From NCBI GenBank assembly GCA_963765875.1, contig CAVXYK010000021.1:62001-126000 (forward strand): DNA of 64,000 nt, in the 5' to 3' direction. Position numbers and translations under genes: made by a program. The notes under the pieces were generated by a model. That model had not been told where the DNA came from. It was given only the letters and a program-made list of their open reading frames with translations, and searched no databases. The number at the start of each line of letters is the position of its first letter. Position 1 is the first letter of the stretch. Shown here in pieces: positions 1 to 7,844 of the stretch. The stretch comes from JAWKOK01 sp963765875 (GTDB lineage Bacteria; Chloroflexota; Anaerolineae; Caldilineales; Caldilineaceae).

Positions 1-1
1 C

Positions 2-1303
2 TTCGTCCGTGTACTCTATTGGTCAGAGGACCTGTTCGAAAAGTGGACCACTGTTCCTGAGTGGGTGCAGCCGGCTGTAGGCGGTGTGTTGTTGGGCTTG
101 TTGGCACTGGCCTATCCCCTGGGCATGGGCGCTTTACGCTGGAATACCATCCCCCAGGTATACAACGTCGGATATGAGGTCATCGAAGCCGCCCTATCGA
201 GCCACCTCGGACTGGGCGTGGCCGTAGCACTGCTGATACTGAAGCTGATTGCTACAAGCATCACCTTAGGGTCCGGCGGTTCCGGTGGTGTGTTTGCGCC
301 TTCGCTATTCATGGGCGCTATGCTGGGAGCAGCCTTTCAAATGCTCATGGTGACCATCTTTCCAGGCATTGTGGCGCCGGCAGGCGCCTATGCGTTGGTG
401 GGTATGGCAGCAGTCTTTTCGGCAAGTGCACACGCGCCGATTACCGCAGTACTGATTCTTTTCGAACTGACCGGCGACTATCGCATCATCCTTCCGTTGA
501 TGTTGACAGTTGTCGTCGCGACGATGTTGGCCCAGAAGATGTTGGGCGGCGAATCGATCTACACGCTGAAGCTGACGAGACGGGGGGTTCGGCTCCGCCG
601 CGGGCGTGATGAGGACATCTTGCAGGGCGTGACGGTTGGAGAAACAATGTCGCACGATGTGCAGACAGTTTCTACAGACACGACAGTCAGTGAACTCACA
701 GATATTTTCACACGAACGCACCACCATGGCCTTCTGGTTCTGGACGGCGAAGGCAAGCTGTGGGGGATCGTGACGATAACCGACCTTGAGGAAACGTTGG
801 AGGAATCCCGACCCTACGCCGGCACTGTGGCCGACATTGGTACAACATGGCCGCGACTGAAGGTCGCATTCTCAGACGATACAATCGGCAATGCGTTGGC
901 AATAATGGGAACACGCGGTCTTGGGCGGCTTCCAGTCGTCTCACGCAACGATCCGTATCATTTGCTGGGAATCGTGCGGCGACAGGACATTGTGCTAGCC
1001 TATGATCTGGCTCTAACGCGACGGGCTGAGATTCAGCACAAGACTCAGCAGATTGATATCAACGATAAAGATGGCACAGAGTTCGTTGAGGTTATTCTGC
1101 ACCATAGCGACAAGGCTGTCGGTCAGACTGTAGCCACTATCGCGTCTCAACTTCCTACGCGGTGTGTCCTAATCTCGATCAAGCGTGACGGCAAGACAAT
1201 TATTCCCCACGGCGATACGGTCTTCGAGCCTGGCGATCACATCACTGCCTTTGTTGACATCGCGGACGGCGATGGACTTTTTCACTCGTTGCGTGGTGAG
1301 TGA
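2..1303 (+). CDS. ClC-family chloride channel/antiporter with CBS and RCK_C domains (5' truncated by window)
   Basis: The frame is open from base 2, so this is the 3' part of a longer gene. ClC proteins move chloride, often in exchange for protons, across the cytoplasmic membrane. The visible part keeps the last membrane helices with the third ClC signature (GGVFAPSLFMGAMLG, about bases 280-335), where the Gly-x-Phe-x-Pro segment helps form the anion site. A cytosolic CBS pair follows (about bases 640-1010; motifs VGETMSHDVQTVSTDTTV and VTITDLEE). After it comes an RCK_C/TrkA-C-like domain (about 1075-1290) ending FEPGDHITAFVD. CBS domains usually bind adenine nucleotides; RCK_C binds small ligands. 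A ClC-CBS-RCK_C order is known in bacterial ClCs. Substrate and stoichiometry cannot be read because the N-terminal signatures lie outside the window. Confidence 0.9.
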   Translation, partial: FVRVLYWSEDLFEKWTTVPEWVQPAVGGVLLGLLALAYPLGMGALRWNTIPQVYNVGYEVIEAALSSHLGLGVAVALLILKLIATSITLGSGGSGGVFAPSLFMGAMLGAAFQMLMVTIFPGIVAPAGAYALVGMAAVFSASAHAPITAVLILFELTGDYRIILPLMLTVVVATMLAQKMLGGESIYTLKLTRRGVRLRRGRDEDILQGVTVGETMSHDVQTVSTDTTVSELTDIFTRTHHHGLLVLDGEGKLWGIVTITDLEETLEESRPYAGTVADIGTTWPRLKVAFSDDTIGNALAIMGTRGLGRLPVVSRNDPYHLLGIVRRQDIVLAYDLALTRRAEIQHKTQQIDINDKDGTEFVEVILHHSDKAVGQTVATIASQLPTRCVLISIKRDGKTIIPHGDTVFEPGDHITAFVDIADGDGLFHSLRGE

Positions 1304-1359
1304 TTTTTCAATATCCCTACTTCCCATCTGTATTTTGCAAATGAAAACGAGACGTCACT

Positions 1360-1764
1360 ATGGCTGTTCTGCCTCGAATCCAATCTCAGATCACCTTTCT
1401 CTATTACGACGACCTTGCGCCGATTGCCGATTTCTATGAGAATGTAATTGGGCTTGATCTGGTTGAAGACCAGGGTTTTGCACGGATTTATCGGCTGACT
1501 GACAGCAGTTTTATCGGCATCGTGGATAGCCAGGAGGGGTTTCATTCGGCCAAGCCCGACAATGCCGTGCTCCTGACCATGGCGGTCGAGGATGTCGATG
1601 CTTGGTATGCATACTTGAGCGCGCAGAGCGTCAAAGTTCTGCGCGAACCCAACACCTATAATTCGATTCAGGTGCGTTGTTTCTTTTTCGAAGACCCGGG
1701 TGGGTACTCGTTTGAGGTGCAGCAGTTCCTGAAGCCGGCATCCGCTGAGATCTTTCATCGCTAG
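1360..1764 (+). CDS. VOC/glyoxalase-fold protein
   Basis: A 134-residue single-domain protein of the vicinal-oxygen-chelate (glyoxalase/bleomycin-resistance/dioxygenase) superfamily. It shows the paired beta-alpha-beta-beta-beta pattern: an N-terminal half (ITFLYYDDLAPIADFYENVIGL) and a C-terminal half with the typical FFFEDPGGYSFEVQQF strand just before the end. The Glu in FEVQQF is where many family members place a metal ligand. The family covers lyases, dioxygenases and drug-binding proteins, so substrate and reaction cannot be named. It lies 56 bp after the ClC gene on the same strand and about 110 bp before the next gene; nothing in the context gives it a role. Confidence 0.75.
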   Translation: MAVLPRIQSQITFLYYDDLAPIADFYENVIGLDLVEDQGFARIYRLTDSSFIGIVDSQEGFHSAKPDNAVLLTMAVEDVDAWYAYLSAQSVKVLREPNTYNSIQVRCFFFEDPGGYSFEVQQFLKPASAEIFHR

Positions 1765-1876
1765 CCTACAGTCGGAATGACAACGCCGGAGGAACAATCA
1801 TGGCAGGCAGATTGTACCGATGGTGAAAAAGGGGTAGTGAAAAAGAGATGGTGAAACAGAACGGAATGCTTAGCCT

Positions 1877-3184
1877 ATGAGCCAGGGTCAATCGACCTTT
1901 TCGACCACAGCACAACGCTCTTTTCAGCAGACGGTCTTCCAGGCCGGCGAGCGCCAGGTGGACTTTGTGACAGCCCGCGATCAGTTTCTGACCCTGCTGG
2001 CTGATTCGACCTGCGATGCAACCAGTACGCTTCGTGTTCTTGGAGTTGACATAAAGGGGTTGCGGCGTTCCCTGAGTGAGCTTGACGATGACCATGACGG
2101 CGGCCAATATTTCACGCCCGAACGGCAACCGACAAGAATGTCGACCGGGCTCTACAAGGCCATCGCGCGTGCCGGTGATGAGGCGGCCAGAGTGGGCCTT
2201 CCCGAGGTCACAACGCGTGAGCTTCTGCTCGGCATTCTGCAGACGGCAGGCGGCGAGCTTGGCGCGATACTAAATCAGTTCGGCGTGAACAGCGGTCTGA
2301 TTCGCTCGACGCCGGTGCAGGTTATCGAATCGAGTGGGTCGAATCCTGTAGGCGATGCCGGGGCCCAGATTGGCGATGAGTCCAGCCAGCAACCTGCTAC
2401 GCCAACCAGCATGAGCACGGCCCATTTCAGGGTCAGTTCTGTCTTCCTGGGCCTTGTTGCCTTGACCGTGGCTGCAGGCTTCTATCTCTACGGGCTGGAG
2501 CCCAACGATTCAACGGCCGATTATGTGCTCTTTGTCTTCGTCACCGCGGGCTGGATTGTTTCGCTCGCCCTACACGAGTTCGGCCATGCTCTGGTTGCCT
2601 ATATCGGCGGCGATTACAGCGTAGTCGGCAAGGGCTATCTATCGCTCAACCCATTGAAGTACACTCATGGTGTGCTCAGCATTGTAATGCCGGTGGCCAT
2701 CCTGTTGATGGGTGGAATCGGGTTGCCGGGCGGCGCCGTCTTCATTGATCGCAGTGAAATCCGCAGTCGGGGCATGATGAGTCTGGTTTCGGCTGCTGGT
2801 CCGATAGCCAATATGATCTTCGCTGCAATGCTGGCCGGCATCTATTTCCTGCTCTGGCAGGATGGAACTGAGCTTTTGCATGGACCATTCTGGGCAGCCA
2901 TGGTCTTTTTGGTCTTTCTGCAGGTGACGGCCATCGTGCTCAATCTTTTCCCAATGCCCGGCCTGGACGGCTTTGGCATCTTTGAACCGTGGTTGCCGGA
3001 CTCGATTCACAGGTTGGTCGCTCCACTCTATCGGTTCGGCTTCTTCATCCTCTTCGGCCTCTTTTTCTATTCGCCTGGATTCAACCGATGGTTCTGGTCA
3101 CTGGTCGGTAGCATTCTGGCGCTATTGAACATCGATCCGTCGTTCATCTCTGTCGGCTACGACATGTATCAGTTCTGGCGATAG
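1877..3184 (+). CDS. Clp N-domain / site-2-protease (M50) fusion membrane protein
   Basis: A 435-residue protein joining two modules rarely seen together. Residues about 8-145 carry two repeats resembling the Clp N (R) domain, the substrate/adaptor-binding module of ClpA/C/B; the second repeat has the diagnostic TTRELLLGILQ. A short Ser/Pro-rich linker leads into a polytopic peptidase M50 domain (about 185-435). It has the zinc motif HEFGH at 233-237 and the second signature NLFPMPGLDG at 356-365, whose Asp is the third zinc ligand, so the protease looks catalytically complete. Expected role: intramembrane or juxtamembrane proteolysis, with the Clp-N part facing the cytoplasm and recruiting substrates or adaptors (inference). 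The stop TAG overlaps the GTG start of the next gene, so the two are probably coupled. The ATG has only a weak ribosome site; an in-frame stop at 1871-1873 rules out a longer N-terminus. Confidence 0.85.
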   Translation: MSQGQSTFSTTAQRSFQQTVFQAGERQVDFVTARDQFLTLLADSTCDATSTLRVLGVDIKGLRRSLSELDDDHDGGQYFTPERQPTRMSTGLYKAIARAGDEAARVGLPEVTTRELLLGILQTAGGELGAILNQFGVNSGLIRSTPVQVIESSGSNPVGDAGAQIGDESSQQPATPTSMSTAHFRVSSVFLGLVALTVAAGFYLYGLEPNDSTADYVLFVFVTAGWIVSLALHEFGHALVAYIGGDYSVVGKGYLSLNPLKYTHGVLSIVMPVAILLMGGIGLPGGAVFIDRSEIRSRGMMSLVSAAGPIANMIFAAMLAGIYFLLWQDGTELLHGPFWAAMVFLVFLQVTAIVLNLFPMPGLDGFGIFEPWLPDSIHRLVAPLYRFGFFILFGLFFYSPGFNRWFWSLVGSILALLNIDPSFISVGYDMYQFWR

Positions 3185-3760
3185 TGAGGCGTCTCGTGAA
3201 AGCACTATCCGGTTTTCGCATAGAGGTGCGCAGAGGCAGCGACCTCTCCAGCGACGAGCAGGCTGCGTGGATCTCCTTATGCACCGATGCCTTCGAAGAG
3301 GATTTTCGACCCTACGCTGCCACCTTTTTGGATCCGATCCATGTATTGGCCTGGCGCGATGAACAGCTGGTCAGTCATGCGGCTTGGATCACGCGTTGGC
3401 TACAGATCGGACTTGCTGCGACGGCCGGTCCTCTGTTGTGTACAGCCTACATAGAAGCTGTGGCAACGACGCTTGAGTTTCGCAACCGTGGATTGGCCGG
3501 CGAGCTTCTGCGTTTGGCAATCGAAACCATCACCCGGGACGCGCGTTACGACATTGCTGCACTTAGCCCCATCGGATCTCCAATTCTACCAGCGTCTCGG
3601 CTGGGAGCCCTGGTGCGGTCCGCTATACGCCCGTAACCAGGAGGCCGTTGTCGCCATGCCCGATGATGAAGAAGCCATGATCTTTCGCCTACCCACCACG
3701 CCCGATCTGGACCTGACCGTCCCCATCTCGATTGAATGGCGGGAAGGGGAAATCTGGTAG
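3184..3760 (+). CDS. GNAT acetyltransferase, AAC(2')-like, with one frameshift
   Basis: Two overlapping frames together encode one GNAT-fold acetyltransferase of about 191 residues. The first frame gives residues through the acetyl-CoA-binding region (EAVATTLEFRNRGLAGELLR). The second supplies the C-terminal FYQRLGWEPWCGPLYAR and a further 35 residues. They join if one C is dropped from the CCCC run at 3567-3570 (reading SPSDLQFYQ). The C-terminal Y-x-RLGWE-x-W-x-GP pattern recalls aminoglycoside 2'-N-acetyltransferases, but chromosomal members often act on other amines, so resistance is not implied. The start is GTG, overlapping the stop of the protease gene. The shift lies in a homopolymer, so it may be a sequencing error rather than inactivation. 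Confidence 0.7.
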
Positions 3761-3828
3761 AATAACCAATACAGCAGGCAAATTACACAACCAACAACCC
3801 ATCATCCATCACAAAAGGAACACCACAC

Positions 3829-4281
3829 ATGTCTTACGAAGCGAAACTCAAAGAACTGGGATATGACGTACAACCTGTCGAAATGAACACCGGCCGCTTT
3901 CTCCATGCAGTGCGCACCGGTAACCTGATCTACACATCCGGCCAGGTTTCAGCCTGGGACGGCGTTGAGATCCGCGGCAAGCTTGGGCAAGATCTTACTG
4001 TTGAAGAAGGCTACGAGGCCGCGCGCATGTCTGCCCTCAATGCCTTGGCTGCAGTCAAGACCTTGGCCGGCAGTCTGGACAATGTGACCCGTGTCGTCAA
4101 GGTTCTGGGCATGGTCAACGTCGGCCCCGGCTTCAACGATACGCCTGGCGTCATCCATGGCTGTAGCGATCTGTTGCTAGAGGTCTTCGGCGATACCGGT
4201 CGTCATGCGCGCAGCGCCGTCGGCATGACCATCCCATTCGACTTTGCAGTCGAGGTGGAGATCATCGTCGAGGTCAAGTAG
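3829..4281 (+). CDS. RidA family (YjgF/YER057c/UK114) protein
   Basis: A 150-residue RidA-superfamily protein. Archetypal RidA hydrolyses reactive enamine/imine intermediates released by PLP enzymes. The profile matches the longer UK114-like subgroup: GNLIYTSGQVSAWDG near the N-terminus and RHARSAVGMTIPFDFAVEVEIIVEVK at the end (written here only to name its position). The catalytic Arg of true RidA sits in a C-terminal P-x-R-x-x-x motif; here the equivalent HARSAVG keeps the Arg, while the usual Cys/Ser-rich stretch differs, so activity is uncertain. The start is supported by AAAGGA eight bases upstream of the ATG. A TAGAAT-type -10 element lies at about 3757-3762, partly inside the preceding gene, suggesting its own promoter. 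Confidence 0.85.
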   Translation: MSYEAKLKELGYDVQPVEMNTGRFLHAVRTGNLIYTSGQVSAWDGVEIRGKLGQDLTVEEGYEAARMSALNALAAVKTLAGSLDNVTRVVKVLGMVNVGPGFNDTPGVIHGCSDLLLEVFGDTGRHARSAVGMTIPFDFAVEVEIIVEVK

Positions 4282-4383
4282 AAGGTCCTTTTGGGCTTTC
4301 AATACGCTTGATCGCAAAATGCTCTGGAAGCTGCGGGATCGTACCGGCTATTAACGTGTACAATAGAAAGAAGGAGGGCTTTG

Positions 4384-6459
4384 ATGGAGAAATCTGAATT
4401 TTCTTTCTATGTCGCTCTAAAAGGGGTCGCTGTCCGGATAGCGCTCATCGTCGTGGTTGCGGCGACTGTGGGCGTTTCGGGCTCATCGGTTCTTGCCCAG
4501 ACCGATGAGCTTGTGGGCAATGATATCGTAGTCTACGGGACTGACGTCAGTGGCGAAGTAAAAACCCGGGCCGGTGAGGAATGGTTTTTCAGCGGTTGTG
4601 AAGCGGACCTTGTGACCGTAAAAATGTCGAGTGATGAGTTTGATTCATTTCTTGAACTCTATGGCCCGACCGGCCGTCGCCCTCTCATCGATGACGATGA
4701 CAGCGGCGGTGACGGCAATGCGCTGATCGAGGCGTTCGAACTGCCGGAATCGGGCGTCTACACCATCGTTGTTGCCGGCTCCGGTCGCAAAGACCGCGGC
4801 GAGTACACCCTTGTGGTTGAATCTGACATTGACGTTGACATGGATGACTCGGCGGCGTTGGCCTATGGTGAATCGGTGGTCGGCGTTGTCAGCACCGCCC
4901 GCGGCGAGGAATGGTGGTTCTGGGGCTGTGCCGATGATCTGGTCAGCCTTACGATGGAGAGCGATGAGTTAGCAGGCTACTTGGAACTGTATGGGCCGAC
5001 CGGTCGACGCCCGTTGGTCGAAGCGGCTTCTGAAGCCGCAGAGGGCGATACCGCAGTTGTCGAAATCAGCAAGTTCTCACTGCCTGAGTCCGGCCTCTAT
5101 ACAATCGTTGCTGCCGGTCAGAGTCGGCGCGATCGTGGCTCCTATCTGCTCTCCCTCTTCACTGCCTCGGATGAGGAGGTAGACAATGAGGGATCAGGTG
5201 ATGAATCGGACAGCGCTGGGTCAGATGATGAAGATGCAATTGCTGCAAAGAACCGGCGTGACGATGGTCCGCGATCTCTCTCGTTGCCGACTTCAGCGAG
5301 CGATGATACGGCTGAAGGGACAGAGGTGGAGTCGACATCAGTACCGACATCGGTGCCGGAACCTGAAGCGAGCCCGACAAGTACGGCCGGCGTTGTTATC
5401 TTGGTTCCAACGCTGCCGCCAACTTCTACACCAACTCCAGCGCTAGTTGCAACGGCGACCGCCACTGCAACGGCTGAGCGTCCTTCCATCCCAGGCCTTC
5501 TCACCGATTTCGAGACTTGGGGCGTCTGGCGACGCGGTGACGAAGCCTGGGGCACATTCACCCAGTCCGATCTGCTGGCGCATGGCGGTCAATATGCAGG
5601 CAAGTTTGACTTCGACTTCCCAGCCAACGAGGCTCGTAACTACCTGATCTATCGTCAACTGCTGCCGATTTCGGGAGAGCCGGTTGCGTTGACGATATGG
5701 GTCTATGGTGATGGGTCGGGAAACTTCCTCAATGCATGGGTTCGGGACGCCAACGACCAATCCTGGCAGTTCACGTTTGGTCGAATCAATCATTCTGGGT
5801 GGCGCCAAATGCGCGCTGACCTGGACCTAGGCCTGGGGTGGCCCAATCAAGCCATCGGCGTCCCGTCGACCGACGATATTGTCTTTCCAATACAATTCGA
5901 AGCGTTGGTCCTCGACGGCGCTGATGAAGACAAAGCTTACAAGGGCTCGGTCCTCGTGGATGACTTGTTCTCAACGATGACGTCGGCTCCTCGTCCCACA
6001 CCCCGGACGCCAGAGCCACGCTCCACAGGCCAACCTGTTGAAGAACCTTCGCCCGATCCTCGTTCCACTGCTGAGCCGGTTGAAGAGCCGTCGAGCCCGG
6101 CAGTTGGAGCAGGTACCCTGCCTGCTCCTGTCGCCATTGGATTCCATCACCCGTTCTTTCGGTGGGAATGGAAATGGATGGCAATGATGGAAGACTTCGA
6201 TGATTGGTACTTTGACGTCAAGATATTCGAGAATGAGTTCTTAGAATATCCCTACGACGTTAAGGTGGCCGAGGTGGATAGTCTGGTCGAGGAGAGCCCC
6301 AATGTATGGCGGTTCGATAATCCGACCGACTTCCGGTGTGGATCATTCTGGGCGGTTCAAGTCGCCTTACGCAATCTCGATGGCTCCTATGCCGGACCCC
6401 TGAGTCCGGAGAGCAATCGGCTTCCATCAGGTCAGGGGTGTGAGGAAGAGCTGCCCTGA
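4384..6459 (+). CDS. Secreted modular protein: two PPC-like repeats, CBM11-like domain, Pro/Thr linkers
   Basis: An extracellular protein of about 691 residues. The ATG at 4384 is preferred over the TTG at 4381 because AAGGAGG (4371-4377) is then six bases away. A signal peptide ends near SSVLAQ. Two homologous repeats follow (about 45-150 and 155-265), each with an EEWxFxGCxxDLVxxxMxSDE block and an ELYGPTGRRPL block, resembling bacterial pre-peptidase C-terminal (PPC) beta-sandwiches. An acidic and then Pro/Thr-rich linker leads to a jelly-roll like CBM11/discoidin types (about 365-520; YLIYRQLLPISGEPVALTIWVYG). A second Pro/Glu linker and a final fibronectin-like segment complete it. No catalytic domain is visible, so it is probably a surface-attached or secreted binding protein. 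A TACAAT hexamer at about 4359-4364 may be its -10 element. Confidence 0.75.
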   Translation: MEKSEFSFYVALKGVAVRIALIVVVAATVGVSGSSVLAQTDELVGNDIVVYGTDVSGEVKTRAGEEWFFSGCEADLVTVKMSSDEFDSFLELYGPTGRRPLIDDDDSGGDGNALIEAFELPESGVYTIVVAGSGRKDRGEYTLVVESDIDVDMDDSAALAYGESVVGVVSTARGEEWWFWGCADDLVSLTMESDELAGYLELYGPTGRRPLVEAASEAAEGDTAVVEISKFSLPESGLYTIVAAGQSRRDRGSYLLSLFTASDEEVDNEGSGDESDSAGSDDEDAIAAKNRRDDGPRSLSLPTSASDDTAEGTEVESTSVPTSVPEPEASPTSTAGVVILVPTLPPTSTPTPALVATATATATAERPSIPGLLTDFETWGVWRRGDEAWGTFTQSDLLAHGGQYAGKFDFDFPANEARNYLIYRQLLPISGEPVALTIWVYGDGSGNFLNAWVRDANDQSWQFTFGRINHSGWRQMRADLDLGLGWPNQAIGVPSTDDIVFPIQFEALVLDGADEDKAYKGSVLVDDLFSTMTSAPRPTPRTPEPRSTGQPVEEPSPDPRSTAEPVEEPSSPAVGAGTLPAPVAIGFHHPFFRWEWKWMAMMEDFDDWYFDVKIFENEFLEYPYDVKVAEVDSLVEESPNVWRFDNPTDFRCGSFWAVQVALRNLDGSYAGPLSPESNRLPSGQGCEEELP

Positions 6460-6468
6460 AGTGATGAC

Positions 6469-6574
6469 TAAGTGAGTGTCCGGAAACAAGTTCCCGTTTT
6501 CGTTTGTAGTAACCGCTTTAGCGTTCTGGACGGCTGAAGCCGTCACTACGAACTTATTTTCGGACGCTCACTAA
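6469..6574. repeat. Inverted-repeat element, TTAGTGAGYGTCCG ends
   Basis: About 106 bp with imperfect terminal inverted repeats: TAAGTGAGTGTCCG at 6469-6482 and the complement of TTAGTGAGCGTCCG at 6561-6574. The interior holds two small palindromes (CGCTTTAGCG and ACGGCTGAAGCCGT). The same end sequence recurs at 16083-16198. It could be a non-autonomous mobile element or a transcription-ending hairpin after the secreted-protein gene. Confidence 0.6.
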
Positions 6575-6946
6575 GGTTCCACGTGGTCAGTCCATCCATC
6601 ATGATTCTGTCAATCACATGGATTCTTGGGAAACCCGAGATCTCTACGCTGGCGAATTGTCCAAATCGCTCAGATGGATGCACGGGAGAAGTTGAACCAC
6701 GATCCAAGGGCTCACCGCTCAACAGGCCCCATGGGTCGACCGCACAATGAACAGTTTGTCCGTCGAGGATGCCGCCGCGCAGCTGCTCTTCATGTCTCAG
6801 TTCCATGGATCTGAGGAAGCGTGGCTGCGCTTGATCGAGAAGATGCCTGTGAGCAACTTGCCGATCAGCCTTCCGCAGGTGAAGATTAGACCGCTGCCGA
6901 TCACATAGCCCGTTAACTGTTCACAATTCACAATTTCATTCACTCT
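6575..6946. other. Intergenic stretch without a convincing gene
   Basis: No supported gene. A 53-codon frame at 6747-6908 (+), beginning MNSLSVEDAAAQLLFMSQ, reads like the start of a larger enzyme (the DAAAQLLFMSQFHG run faintly recalls the N-terminus of GH3 hydrolases) but stops quickly. It may be a gene remnant. There is no recognisable ribosome site, so I do not call it as a gene. Confidence 0.4.
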
Positions 6947-7765
6947 ATGCCAAACCAAGCGCCCGAACTCATCCAATTCAACCGCGACCGATGGCAGGCC
7001 CTCGTCGAAGCCGGCATCGTTTTCTCGCGCCCCTTCCTCGATCTGGACGAGGCTGCCGCACGCAAGGTTGTCGATCCGTACGACGTTATTGGGCGCAATC
7101 TCGGTGATGTGACCGGAAAGCCTGTGCTCTGCCTGGCATCCGGTGGCGGTCAGCAGTCGGCGGCCTTTGGCCTGCTGGGCGCGGATGTCACGGTCTTCGA
7201 TCTGACTCAGGGAATGCTCGACAAGGATCGACTGGCGGCCGAACACTACGGCCTTGACATTACCATCGTCCAGGGGGACATGCGTGATCTCTCCGACTTT
7301 GCAGAAGACAGCTTCGACGTGGTCTGGCACGCCTTCTCCATCACTTTTGTGCCTGACGTCGAACCGGTCCTGGCCGAGATCGATCGCGTGCTTCGGCCCG
7401 GCGGCCTCTATCGCATCGAATGGGCCAATCCGTTCGTGTCGCCCATGGAAGAGACTGATTGGACCGGCGACGCTTATCCACTGCGGCACTTCTATGAGGA
7501 TGCCGAACTGGTGCTCAAGGATACGCGTTGGGATGTCTGGGACGAGGACGGCGCTGTCGCCAAGGTTGAAGGACCGCGAGAATTTCGCCACACCATGAGC
7601 ACCATGGTCAACGCGTTGGTGCGCCATCACATGGTGATCCTCGGTCTATGGGAAGAACCTGGCGACCGCAATGCCGAACCCGGATCGTGGGAACATATGA
7701 TGGCCATCGCCCCGCCATGGCTGACCATCTGGGCGCGGTTTCTGCCGGACCTCAAAAGGACCTGA
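6947..7765 (+). CDS. Class I SAM-dependent methyltransferase
   Basis: A 272-residue cytoplasmic methyltransferase of the Methyltransf_11/UbiE-like type. Motif I, which binds SAM, is VLCLASGGGQQS (about residues 62-73), with an acidic residue at the end of the next strand (VTVFDLTQGML). Motif II-like QGDMRDLSDFAEDSFDVVW and post-motif VLRPGGLYRIEW are also clear. The N-terminal 55 residues form a small helical cap. The C-terminal third (HFYEDAELVLKD onward) is probably the acceptor-binding lid, so the substrate cannot be inferred. It is followed 80 bp later by a sulfatase on the same strand, but the two need not be functionally linked. Confidence 0.85.
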   Translation: MPNQAPELIQFNRDRWQALVEAGIVFSRPFLDLDEAAARKVVDPYDVIGRNLGDVTGKPVLCLASGGGQQSAAFGLLGADVTVFDLTQGMLDKDRLAAEHYGLDITIVQGDMRDLSDFAEDSFDVVWHAFSITFVPDVEPVLAEIDRVLRPGGLYRIEWANPFVSPMEETDWTGDAYPLRHFYEDAELVLKDTRWDVWDEDGAVAKVEGPREFRHTMSTMVNALVRHHMVILGLWEEPGDRNAEPGSWEHMMAIAPPWLTIWARFLPDLKRT

Positions 7766-7844
7766 TTTTACACAATATCTGCATGATCGGCGTTCTATCC
7801 TTTCTGTCTCCGACCACCTGCTAGAAAGACGGATCCGCTCCACC

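Noticed and set aside
3473..3760. A separate small gene after the GNAT
   Set aside because: Its second half continues the GNAT fold exactly from the frameshift point; the first half is antiphase noise.
6797..7630. A 277-codon minus-strand frame
   Set aside because: Antisense to the methyltransferase, whose motifs are clear; the frame shows no recognisable fold.
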